A stretch of 64,000 bases of DNA from an uncultured Flavobacteriaceae bacterium. GTDB taxonomy: Bacteria; Bacteroidota; Bacteroidia; Flavobacteriales; Flavobacteriaceae. Below, one piece after another: positions 17,168 through 24,376 of the stretch. The notes below the pieces were generated by a model, which did no database searches, was not told the DNA's origin, and saw only the letters and a program-made list of their open reading frames with translations. A program made the translations under genes and the position numbers. How positions within the stretch are numbered: position 1 is the first letter of the stretch; the number at the start of each line of letters is the position of its first letter. Location of the stretch: positions 930,906 through 994,905 of the forward strand of contig CANNAC010000001.1 of the NCBI GenBank assembly GCA_947502495.1, in the 5' to 3' direction.

Positions 17168-17377
17168 CTATTTTGTTTCCATTATACCAAAACAAACTTT
17201 AGTTGTTACCCTATACTGAACAACCAAATTGTTTTCAACAGTTACCTGCATATCCTTTACATAAACAGACTTGATATTTTTTACGCTTTTGGAGGCCTCT
17301 TTTACCACATTTTTAACTGCATCTTCAAAACTTACTTTAGAATTTCCTAAGACTTCAATTACTTTTAATACTGACAT
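17168..17377 (-). CDS. Dodecin family flavin-binding protein
   Basis: 69-aa protein matching dodecin over its full length: VLKVIEVLGNS..SFEDAVKNVVKEASK, then VKNIKSVYVKDMQVTVEN and VVQYRVTTKVCFG. Dodecins form hollow dodecamers that store flavins and protect cells from free-flavin photochemistry. Transcribed leftwards from site G. A flavin store next to a LOV-kinase-linked regulon is suggestive. Confidence 0.92.
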   Translation of the reverse strand: MSVLKVIEVLGNSKVSFEDAVKNVVKEASKSVKNIKSVYVKDMQVTVENNLVVQYRVTTKVCFGIMETK

Positions 17378-17410
17378 AGCTTATATTATTTTTTATTGTT
17401 AATACTACCA

Positions 17411-17453
17411 CGAAAATAATTTGAGATGCAGTATCTAGAAATGACCTAGGTCA
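17411..17453 (-). promoter_or_regulatory. Island operator + promoter (site G)
   Basis: Perfect palindrome TGACCTAGGTCA at 17442-17453 with minus-strand -7 box TATTTTCG at 17418-17411, 23 nt away. Serves dodecin. Confidence 0.84.
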
Positions 17454-17481
17454 ATTACATTAATTTTTTTTGATTATATAG

Positions 17482-17524
17482 TGACGAGGGTCATTTCAAA
17501 AAAGAGATACATCCATTAATTTTA
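17482..17524 (+). promoter_or_regulatory. Island operator + promoter (site H)
   Basis: TGACGAGGGTCA at 17482-17493, 23 nt, then TAATTTTA at 17517-17524. Serves PEP synthase; the start codon at 17549 leaves a leader of only about 20 nt. Confidence 0.83.
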
Positions 17525-17548
17525 TAGATATAAATCGATTTGAAAAAG

Positions 17549-19960
17549 ATGAAAGTACATATTAAAAAGTTCAATGAAATTAGTATCAAAGATGTGGATA
17601 CGGTAGGTGGAAAAAATGCATCTTTAGGAGAAATGCACAATCAATTAACCTCAAAAGGTGTTGCTATACCCAATGGTTTTGCAACTACCTCGTATGCATT
17701 TTGGGAGTTTTTAAAAGACAATAAAATTGAAGCTCCTCTAAAACAACTGCTCACAAAACTCAAAAGGAAAGACTATTCCAATTTAGAAACTATTGGAGAA
17801 CAAGCACGAGAACTTATTTTAAAAGGAAGTTTTTCATCTGCATTTAACCAAGATATCATAAAATCGTATACCTGTTTAAATAATAAAGGTCTAAAAGCGG
17901 TTGCAGTAAGAAGTAGTGCAACAGCCGAGGATCTTCCAGATGCTAGTTTTGCAGGGCAACACGAAACCTATTTAAATATAAAAGGAGAAGTGGCATTATT
18001 AGAAGCCGTAAAAAAATGCTTTGCATCCTTATATACCGATCGTGCTATAAAATACCGGGAAGATAAAGGCTTTGAACATCATACTATTGCTTTATCCGTT
18101 GGTGTACAACTTATGGTACGTGCAGACAAAGGCTGTTCTGGTGTAGGTTTCACTATTGATCCAGAATCAGGTTTTGAAAATGTTATTGTATTATCTGGTG
18201 TTTGGGGATTAGGTGAAAACATTGTGCAAGGCACTGTGAATCCAGATGAATATTATGTCTTTAAACCTAGTTTAGCAAAAGGTAAATATCCTATTATTCA
18301 AAAAAAAATGGGCGATAAAAAATTGACGATGATTTATGCCAACAAACAAAAAAATAAAACTATCGTAAACTCAAAAACACCTTCCAATAAACAATTACAA
18401 TTTGTATTGACAGATGAGGAAATTATAAAACTTTCTAATTGGGCAAAACTAATAGAAGACCATTACCAAAAACCTATGGATATAGAATGGGCAAAAGATG
18501 GTATCACAAATCAGTTATTCATCACGCAAGCTAGACCAGAAACAGTACACCAAATAAGAAATAGAAGTATTCATATGGAATACCAACTCTTAGAAAAAGG
18601 AGAAATTATATCCAAAGGAAATGCTGTAGGTTCTAAAATAAAAGTAGGGAAAGCATGCTTTTTAAAATCGCCTAAAGATATTGATTATTTAGCGCCAAAT
18701 ACTATTATTGTTACCGACACTATTACACCAGACTGGGATCCTCTATTAAAGCAAGTTGCTGGTATTGTTACCAATAAAGGAGGTAGAACCAGTCACGCAG
18801 CCATTGTAGCTAGAGAGTTAGGAGTACCTGCAATTGTGGGATGCGGAAATGCGACACATAACATTAAAAATGGTACTATGATTACCATTTCTTGTGCTCA
18901 GGGAAAAACAGGATATATCTATCTAGGTCAATTAGCTTTTAAGAAAGAAGAAATAGATTTTTCTAATATTAAAATGCCAAATACCGAAATAAAAATAATT
19001 CTCGCAGATCCTGAAAATGCCTTTCCCTTATCTTTTTATCCTAACGATGGTGTGGGACTATTAAGAATAGAATTTATCATAACCCACAATGTCAAGATTC
19101 ATCCTATGGCATTAGTGAAATTTGATGAACTAACAGATATTCCACTAAAAAAAGAAATTACAAAAATCACCGAAACTTATAAAGACAAAAAAGAATATTT
19201 TGTAGATAAATTATCACAAGGAATAGCAACCATTGCAGCCGCCTTTTATCCAAAAGAAGTAATTGTTAGACTAAGTGATTTTAAGACTAATGAATATGCC
19301 AATTTAATAGGAGGAAAAGATTTTGAACCTCATGAAGAAAACCCAATGTTAGGCTTTAGAGGGGCATCACGTTATTACAATGTTTTATATAAAGCAGGTT
19401 TTGCGTTAGAATGTCAAGCTATTAAAAAAGTACGAGAACAAATGGGACTCACAAATCTAAAAGTTATGATTCCATTTTGTAGAACCTTAGAGGAAGGCAA
19501 AAAAGTAATAGCTACAATGGTCAAAAATGGGTTGAAGCAAAGTGAAAATGGATTAGAAATTTATACCATGATTGAAATTCCGAGCAACGTTATTTTAGCT
19601 CAAAAATTCGCTGAGATATTTGATGGATTTTCTATTGGATCTAACGACCTAACTCAACTTACATTAGGTATAGATAGAGATTCAGAATTAATGGGCGAAC
19701 TATTTAATGAAAACGATCCCGCTGCAAAACAAATGATTAAAATGGCCATACAATCGGCTAAAAAAACACAGACTAAAATAGGGTTATGCGGACAAGCACC
19801 AAGTGATTTTCCAGAATTTGCCACCTTTTTAGTTAAAGAAGGTATAGGTAGTATTTCGTTTAATCCAGATGCCCTGTTGCAAGGTATTGAGAATATTAAT
19901 AAAGCGGAAGAAAGTTTGAAACCCGCTAACGAAAACAATGACTATATTTTTTATAAATAA
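17549..19960 (+). CDS. ppsA: Phosphoenolpyruvate synthase
   Basis: 803-aa enzyme converting pyruvate and ATP to PEP, AMP and phosphate. Domains: N-terminal ATP-grasp/pyruvate-phosphate-dikinase part (residues about 10-330; VRSSATAEDLPDASFAGQHET), swivelling phosphohistidine domain with GGRTSHAAIVARELGVPAIVG (about 410-430), and C-terminal PEP-binding TIM barrel with LRIEF, RGASRYY and the catalytic Cys in GLCGQAPSD near the end. Start taken at ATG 17549; a TTG three codons upstream is possible but less likely. Controlled by site H. Its presence in the regulon suggests that gluconeogenic flux or an adenylate-pool role matters under the inducing condition. Confidence 0.93.
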   Translation: MKVHIKKFNEISIKDVDTVGGKNASLGEMHNQLTSKGVAIPNGFATTSYAFWEFLKDNKIEAPLKQLLTKLKRKDYSNLETIGEQARELILKGSFSSAFNQDIIKSYTCLNNKGLKAVAVRSSATAEDLPDASFAGQHETYLNIKGEVALLEAVKKCFASLYTDRAIKYREDKGFEHHTIALSVGVQLMVRADKGCSGVGFTIDPESGFENVIVLSGVWGLGENIVQGTVNPDEYYVFKPSLAKGKYPIIQKKMGDKKLTMIYANKQKNKTIVNSKTPSNKQLQFVLTDEEIIKLSNWAKLIEDHYQKPMDIEWAKDGITNQLFITQARPETVHQIRNRSIHMEYQLLEKGEIISKGNAVGSKIKVGKACFLKSPKDIDYLAPNTIIVTDTITPDWDPLLKQVAGIVTNKGGRTSHAAIVARELGVPAIVGCGNATHNIKNGTMITISCAQGKTGYIYLGQLAFKKEEIDFSNIKMPNTEIKIILADPENAFPLSFYPNDGVGLLRIEFIITHNVKIHPMALVKFDELTDIPLKKEITKITETYKDKKEYFVDKLSQGIATIAAAFYPKEVIVRLSDFKTNEYANLIGGKDFEPHEENPMLGFRGASRYYNVLYKAGFALECQAIKKVREQMGLTNLKVMIPFCRTLEEGKKVIATMVKNGLKQSENGLEIYTMIEIPSNVILAQKFAEIFDGFSIGSNDLTQLTLGIDRDSELMGELFNENDPAAKQMIKMAIQSAKKTQTKIGLCGQAPSDFPEFATFLVKEGIGSISFNPDALLQGIENINKAEESLKPANENNDYIFYK

Positions 19961-19972
19961 CGAATAAACTAC

Positions 19973-20015
19973 TGACGTATATCATTTTGAAATTGCAAAG
20001 TTTTTGATTCCTTTA
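19973..20015 (+). promoter_or_regulatory. Island operator + promoter (site I)
   Basis: TGACGTATATCA at 19973-19984, 23 nt, then TTCCTTTA at 20008-20015 (weak -7). Precedes the DUF2267 gene with a leader of about 100 nt. Confidence 0.65.
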
Positions 20016-20120
20016 ATGAGCATTCCAATTTTGCTGTACTATATATCATAATTACCTTATTTATTAAATAATATAGCAGAATATGATTTAAAAATACGTC
20101 AAACTTAAAATCAAGATACT

Positions 20121-20570
20121 ATGTCACTAAATTTTAATCAATATGCAGCAGAAGGAAACACGTTTCTAAAAAAATATGCTAAAGAGTTACAAATCTCTGA
20201 AGATCCAGAAAGAGCAGGTCGTGTACTTAGTTCTATTTTACATGGCTTACGTTCTATAATCTCAGTGGAAGAATCTTTACAGTTTATTTCGCAGCTTCCT
20301 ATGTTTTTAAAAGCAGTTTATGTAAATGGCTGGTCCATTAAAACAAATAAGAAAAAAGTAAAAAACATGGAAGATTTTATAGATTTAATTAGATCCATAG
20401 ATGGCAAAACATCCTTACATGATTTTGAGTCTGATGAGATTGCTGAAGATTATATATACGCAACATTCTTTATTTTAAGAATGTATGTTTCCAGTGGTGA
20501 AATGGAAGATATAAAAGGAGAGTTACCAAAACGATTAAAAGGTCTTATTTTCGATCACATATTTATTTAG
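20121..20570 (+). CDS. DUF2267 family protein
   Basis: 149-aa soluble, helical protein. Matches DUF2267 across most of its length: NTFLKKYAKELQI..DPERAGRVLSSILHGLRSIIS, then FISQLPMFLKAVYVNGW. DUF2267 proteins are often found in stress or anoxia gene clusters and have no assigned biochemical role. Followed directly by the non-coding RNA array. Confidence 0.8.
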   Translation: MSLNFNQYAAEGNTFLKKYAKELQISEDPERAGRVLSSILHGLRSIISVEESLQFISQLPMFLKAVYVNGWSIKTNKKKVKNMEDFIDLIRSIDGKTSLHDFESDEIAEDYIYATFFILRMYVSSGEMEDIKGELPKRLKGLIFDHIFI

Positions 20571-20626
20571 GAACAATGAAATATTTTAAACATTTATTTA
20601 AGATAAATCTAAAAAAACACTCCTAC

Positions 20627-20669
20627 TGATCTAGGTCAGTTTATATAGTAAAAATGGGTTGTAAATTGC
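20627..20669 (+). promoter_or_regulatory. Island operator + promoter of ncRNA unit 1 (site J)
   Basis: TGATCTAGGTCA at 20627-20638, 23 nt, then TAAATTGC at 20662-20669. Confidence 0.83.
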
Positions 20670-20674
20670 AGTAT

Positions 20675-21060
20675 AATTAATAAAATAGTTCTTTGAAAGT
20701 ATAAAATATAGGTTCTTGATGTAGTAATGCATCAATGAGACCTTAGGTGTTAAAATATGCTTGAAAGCTTTATGCTTATTGCTTTTCTTCGTAAAGAAGT
20801 GAACGCAAAATCAGATTAAGACTATAAAGTAATTACTACACCAGTAATCTGGGACATTTAATTGTCCCAGATTATTTTTAAACATTAGTTATACATGCTG
20901 AAAAGTAATTATAACCAGTTTGAAAAGATTCAAATTGTTTTACTAAAGTTAATATTTCTAAAACACCGGAAATGGAAGTTTTAATAGGTTAATTGAACAT
21001 AAAATCAAAAGGAATCATTTCAGAAGGAAACTGGAAGCTTTAACTTCTGGTTTCTATTAA
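20675..21060 (+). ncRNA. Structured ncRNA, unit 1 (about 385 nt)
   Basis: Start inferred about 6 nt after the -7 box; end at the terminal hairpin. Elements: boxA-like TAGTTCTTTGAAA (20686-20698); 5' hairpin 20710-20743 (AGGT..TTGATG / CATCAA..ACCT); internal terminator-like hairpin 20846-20873 (AATCTGGGACA / TGTCCCAGATT, then ATTTTT); GNRA hairpin 20888-20915 (GTTAT..GCT-GAAA-AGT..ATAAC); terminal hairpin 21027-21054 (GAAACTGGAAG / CTTCTGGTTTC, with two G-U pairs). A second CAGATTA at 20812-20818 can pair with TAATCTG at 20845-20851 in competition with the internal hairpin. No matching RNA family is known to me. Confidence 0.75.
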
Positions 21061-21073
21061 AAAAACCGCAATT

Positions 21074-21116
21074 TGACCTAGGTCAGTTGATACTCAAAAA
21101 ACCAGTTGTAAATTGC
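21074..21116 (+). promoter_or_regulatory. Island operator + promoter of ncRNA unit 2 (site K)
   Basis: Perfect palindrome TGACCTAGGTCA at 21074-21085, 23 nt, then TAAATTGC at 21109-21116. Confidence 0.84.
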
Positions 21117-21121
21117 TATAA

Positions 21122-21410
21122 AATTAAAAAAATAGTTCTTTGAAAGAATAAAAAAGATTTTTGATTTACAAATACAGTAAAAACGTAGAAGTTTTTATAA
21201 AATATCGGTTTTTTATATGATAGTATTTTAAATAATAGGGTAGATAAATTACTTGCTATTAATCAAATTTACCCAACTAAAAAGATTGAAATTATTAATT
21301 GAAATAGATTTTTTTGTATTCTTTGGAATATTTTATTAGATCGATTAGAAATAAAGAAATCAACCTTTTTAATGAAACTGGAGGCTTCCGCTTCCAGTTT
21401 CTATTTTAAA
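21122..21410 (+). ncRNA. Structured ncRNA, unit 2 (about 290 nt, divergent)
   Basis: Keeps the operator, the -7 box, boxA-like TAGTTCTTTGAAA (21133-21145) and the terminal hairpin 21374-21401 (GAAACTGGA / TCCAGTTTC). It lacks the GGGACA hairpin and the GNRA hairpin of the other units. A different inverted repeat, GGGT...AAATT / AATTT...ACCC, occupies the middle (21238-21274). It may be a degenerate copy or one with a new specificity. Confidence 0.62.
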
Positions 21411-21423
21411 AAAATACGCAACA

Positions 21424-21466
21424 TGACCCTGGTCAGTTCTGTTTATAAAAAGCAATTGTAAATTGT
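21424..21466 (+). promoter_or_regulatory. Island operator + promoter of ncRNA unit 3 (site L)
   Basis: TGACCCTGGTCA at 21424-21435, 23 nt, then TAAATTGT at 21459-21466. Confidence 0.83.
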
Positions 21467-21471
21467 ATTAT

Positions 21472-21860
21472 AATTAAAAACATAGTTCTTTGAAAATATA
21501 AAAACATAAATTCTTACTGTACATGTGCAGAAGAATTTAAGATTGTAAATCGTACTTAAAGGGTTTAAGGGTATTGTGTTGACTTTGTAATAAAGTATAT
21601 GCAAGACATAATTAATTCTATAAGGAGTGCTTTGCATCATTAATCAGGGATATTTAAGTGTCCCTGATTATATTAAAGTATTGGTTTATAACTGCTGTAA
21701 AGCAAGTGTAACCAATAGGAAGCGATTAAATTTGTTTTACTAAAATGGATGTTTTCTAAAATTCCATAAATGGAAGTTTTGATTGGTTGATTGGACGTAC
21801 AAATAAAAAGAATCGTCTCTAAAGGAAACTGGAAGTTTTGGCTTCCAGTTTCTATTTTAA
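21472..21860 (+). ncRNA. Structured ncRNA, unit 3 (about 390 nt)
   Basis: boxA-like TAGTTCTTTGAAA (21483-21495); 5' hairpin 21508-21538 (AAATTCTT.CTG / CAG.AAGAATTT); internal hairpin 21641-21670 (TAATCAGGGA / TCCCTGATTA); GNRA hairpin 21681-21715 (TTGGTT..TGCT-GTAA-AGCA..AACCAA); terminal hairpin 21825-21852 (GAAACTGGAAG / CTTCCAGTTTC), then TATTTT. Helix sequences differ from unit 1 while pairing is kept, for instance GGGACA/TGTCCC against CAGGGA/TCCCTG. Confidence 0.75.
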
Positions 21861-21876
21861 AAAATATTACTTAGAC

Positions 21877-21919
21877 TGACCTAGGTCAGTTTATATACTA
21901 AAAAGCAATTGTAAATTAG
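21877..21919 (+). promoter_or_regulatory. Island operator + promoter of ncRNA unit 4 (site M)
   Basis: Perfect palindrome TGACCTAGGTCA at 21877-21888, 23 nt, then TAAATTAG at 21912-21919. Confidence 0.84.
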
Positions 21920-21924
21920 CAGTA

Positions 21925-22295
21925 TATTTAATACGTTAGTTCTTTGAAAATATAAAAACAGAGGTTCCTGTTGTAGCAGTACAACATTAGCCTTAAGTGT
22001 CAAGCTATTCTTAAAAGCCTTAAACTTATCATATTGGCTTTGTAATGAAGTTCATGTAATATCAGATTAAGTCTATAAAGAATGTTTAGCACTTGTAATC
22101 TGGGACAGTTAAATGTCCCAGATTATTTTATAATATTGGTTTTCAACTGCTGTAAAGCAAGTGTAACCAAAATGAAGTGATTACTATTGTTTTTACTAGG
22201 TCTGATATATTCTAATGTAAGAAAAAGGATATTTTAGAGTAATTATAAATAGTCCCTTCATTAGAAAACGGGAGGCTTTGGCTTCCCGTTTTTGA
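21925..22295 (+). ncRNA. Structured ncRNA, unit 4 (about 370 nt)
   Basis: boxA-like TAGTTCTTTGAAA (21937-21949); 5' hairpin 21962-21993 (AGG..GTTGT / ACAAC..CCT); internal hairpin 22097-22124 (AATCTGGGACA / TGTCCCAGATT); GNRA hairpin 22136-22170 (TTGGTT..TGCT-GTAA-AGCA..AACCAA); terminal hairpin 22267-22290 (AACGGGA / TCCCGTT) and TTTTT. As in unit 1, an upstream CAGATTA (22063-22069) could compete for TAATCTG (22096-22102). Read-through would enter the protease gene at 22333. Confidence 0.75.
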
Positions 22296-22332
22296 TTTAT
22301 CACAATACGCTAACTGAATTGAACTTAAAATA

Positions 22333-23358
22333 ATGAATAAACGATGTCTTTCCATATTTATCTTATTTACTATTACTGTAAATTCACAAAACCTTTCCAA
22401 AGTTTATGATGAAGTAAAATCATCTGTTGTAGTCATCAATATTATAACTATTGAACCGAGAAAAGTTAATGATGATTTAAATTTATTAGCAAAAGCCACA
22501 CAAGGATCTGGTGTATTAATCTCTGACGATGGTCTTATATGGACTGCTTCTCATGTAGTGCAGTCTGCAGAAATGGTTCAAGTAGAATTTTTAGATGGTG
22601 AGGTTTACGAAGCTAGTGTTTTGTCATCAAACCCGATGGCAGATGTTGCATTGATTAAAATCAAAGGCAAATTTGACCTAAAGAACAAAAAGGTTGTAAA
22701 AATCGGTAATTCCAATATGCAAAACATTGGAGATGATATTTTTGTGATAGGTGCACCTTTTGGTATTAAACAATCTCTATCCAAAGGTATTATTAGCGGT
22801 AAGCACTATCCAGACCCTTTAAAAAATAGTTTGATTAATATTGAATTCATTCAAACCGATGCTGCCATCAATCATGGAAATTCGGGAGGTCCAATGTTTA
22901 ATATGAAAGGGGAAGTTATAGGAATTACTAGCCGAATTCATAGTGGTTCAGGAAGTTTTAACGGCATTGGTTTTGCCATTTCCTCTAATACAGCCAAAAG
23001 GCTATTAATGGATGAGCCTAATATTTGGTCGGGAATGAATTTTATACTAGTAACAGGGGGTATTGCTGAAGCTTTAAATATCCCCCAAGAATCTGGATTA
23101 CTCGTACTCAGTTTATCTTCTAAAGGAGCAGCCAGCAAAATTGGTCTTAGAGGTGGTTTTATTGAAGCAACTATTGATGGTGTAGAACTCTTAATTGGTG
23201 GTGATATTATTTTAGATTTTGTCAATGTAAATTTTAGCCAACCCAACTTCCAACATCTAATAAAGAAAAAATTGGAAACGTACAAAAAAGGAGATAACCT
23301 TTCAATGACTATCTTAAGACAAGGTAAAATAATTAACATTGAATTTATCAAGCAATAA
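22333..23358 (+). CDS. HtrA/DegP-like serine protease with one PDZ domain
   Basis: 341-aa exported trypsin-like protease for envelope quality control. A signal peptide covers residues 1-18. The catalytic triad is visible as His in TASHVV, Asp in MADVALIKI and Ser in GNSGGP. The C-terminal ~110 residues form a PDZ-like domain (SGLLVLSLSSKGAASKIGLRGG, IGGDIILDF). Shorter than DegP, with only one PDZ, closer to DegS/HhoB in size. No operator of its own is seen in the 40 nt after ncRNA unit 4, so expression may depend on read-through of the array. Confidence 0.9.
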   Translation: MNKRCLSIFILFTITVNSQNLSKVYDEVKSSVVVINIITIEPRKVNDDLNLLAKATQGSGVLISDDGLIWTASHVVQSAEMVQVEFLDGEVYEASVLSSNPMADVALIKIKGKFDLKNKKVVKIGNSNMQNIGDDIFVIGAPFGIKQSLSKGIISGKHYPDPLKNSLINIEFIQTDAAINHGNSGGPMFNMKGEVIGITSRIHSGSGSFNGIGFAISSNTAKRLLMDEPNIWSGMNFILVTGGIAEALNIPQESGLLVLSLSSKGAASKIGLRGGFIEATIDGVELLIGGDIILDFVNVNFSQPNFQHLIKKKLETYKKGDNLSMTILRQGKIINIEFIKQ

Positions 23359-23398
23359 CAGGAATTCCTTTCCATTTTAAAATCATTTAAACGTAGTA

Positions 23399-23869
23399 TT
23401 AAAGAAAACCAAATTCATTTTTATCTCCTCTAAAGATTAACAAATAACTACCGCTGTTCAATTGTTTTAAATAAGTTGTTGCTTGTGCATCACTCGCACC
23501 TATTCCTCTAAAAACGCTATAACTTCCAGAAGATAATGTAGCTAAAGGCTTTCCATTAATTCTATGAAGAAATGTAGTTACTAAAGGCCCTACAATAAAA
23601 ATAAATCCACTTTTTGGATTATAAAAAATTCCAAAATTCACGGTCTTACCCAATATGTCTTTCCAATACGACCTTATAACAGTAGTATCCTTAGAAGACA
23701 TCATGTCTTTATCGCTACAAAATTGGTTTACTTTTCCTAGAATAGAAACCTGAAAAAGAGAAGTGCTCTCTTCTTTTAAATGTTTCATTGCTTTTTCTAA
23801 TTTAGAGAGTTCATTATAGGCTTTAAAATAAATTTGTTTTTGCTTTATGTAGTACTTATCTGAAGTCAT
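23399..23869 (-). CDS. Hypothetical soluble protein
   Basis: 156-aa protein. It has a charged N-terminal helix (about residues 10-38, YFKAYNELSKLEKAMKHLKEES) and a C-terminal part with alternating strands and Gly-rich turns (GFIFIVGPLVTTFLHRI, SGSYSVFRGIGASDAQATTYLKQL, GSYLLIFRGDK). The layout recalls general-stress proteins with a ferredoxin-like half-domain, but I cannot assign a family. Own promoter at site N; convergent with the HtrA-like gene. Confidence 0.65.
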   Translation of the reverse strand: MTSDKYYIKQKQIYFKAYNELSKLEKAMKHLKEESTSLFQVSILGKVNQFCSDKDMMSSKDTTVIRSYWKDILGKTVNFGIFYNPKSGFIFIVGPLVTTFLHRINGKPLATLSSGSYSVFRGIGASDAQATTYLKQLNSGSYLLIFRGDKNEFGFL

Positions 23870-23904
23870 TATTAAAAAATATGGTCATAAATCAATTTAT
23901 AGAT

Positions 23905-23947
23905 TTAAGGTAAGCTGTTCTATACAAGTTATGAATGATGCAGGTCA
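23905..23947 (-). promoter_or_regulatory. Island operator + promoter (site N)
   Basis: TGATGCAGGTCA at 23936-23947 (TGACCTGCATCA on the minus strand, same as site B) with minus-strand -7 box TACCTTAA at 23912-23905, 23 nt away. Confidence 0.8.
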
Positions 23948-24078
23948 ATTAGAGTAAAACTTTACCCCTATGAATTGTTAAAGTCATATAAAACGTTATC
24001 AATTAATATGTATCATTTTGTAAAAAAACTCTTTACTTTAATAGTACATAGACAATAACAACTTAAATAATTAATATC

Positions 24079-24201
24079 ATGAATAATAATAATAATAATA
24101 ATAATAATGGAAATCTATGGATATTTTTTATTAATAGAACGGCCATTGGTTATGCTACTAAGGCTTTTAGAAAATGCTATCTGAAATTCAAAAGAATATG
24201 A
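24079..24201 (+). CDS. Small basic peptide with poly-Asn start (40 aa), putative
   Basis: ATG at 24079 opens a 40-codon frame: Met, nine Asn codons (an AAT microsatellite), GNLWIFFINRTAIGYATKAF, then RKCYLKFKRI and stop. It would be a short membrane-associating, cationic peptide. A degenerate operator-like sequence TAATATGTATCA (24004-24015) with TAATAGTA 23 nt downstream (24039-24046) could drive it, but the first half-site lacks the G. May be a chance ORF. Confidence 0.35.
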   Translation: MNNNNNNNNNGNLWIFFINRTAIGYATKAFRKCYLKFKRI

Positions 24202-24376
24202 ATCATTATGCCTTTTTAGTTCAAAAACTTGTTTTTTGGGCTTCATATTTGCCTCATAAAATTAATAAAACACACTAAATTTTGTTGATTAATTTGTAAA
24301 TTAATTTCTTGAAAATTTAAAGTGAAGTAAATTAAAGCTCATATTTTAAAAATATTTGAAACCAATAAAACAAAAA
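24202..24376. other. AT-rich leader of the hybrid kinase gene
   Basis: No gene seen and no TGAY-N4-RTCA operator, so the kinase appears to be outside the regulon. Confidence 0.4.

Larger units (their letters stand above)
20627..22295 (+). repeat. Tandem array of four diverged 350-450 bp units (structured ncRNA genes)
   Basis: Four head-to-tail units begin at 20627, 21074, 21424 and 21877. Each starts with the island operator and -7 box, then TAGTTCTTTGAAA, and ends in a GC hairpin. Units 1, 3 and 4 also share the internal hairpin and a GNRA hairpin; unit 2 has lost or replaced them. Sequence between the conserved blocks has diverged strongly, so the duplication is old. No ORF is conserved between units. 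Confidence 0.9.

Noticed and set aside
21443-21640. 65-codon minus-strand ORF inside the RNA array
   Set aside because: It lies antisense in ncRNA unit 3, covers the boxA-like block and promoter region, and is not kept in units 1, 2 or 4.
20627-22295. The repeat array as a CRISPR or phage-type repeat
   Set aside because: Units are 350-450 bp long, diverged, carry promoters and terminators, and there are no short uniform repeats or spacers and no cas genes.
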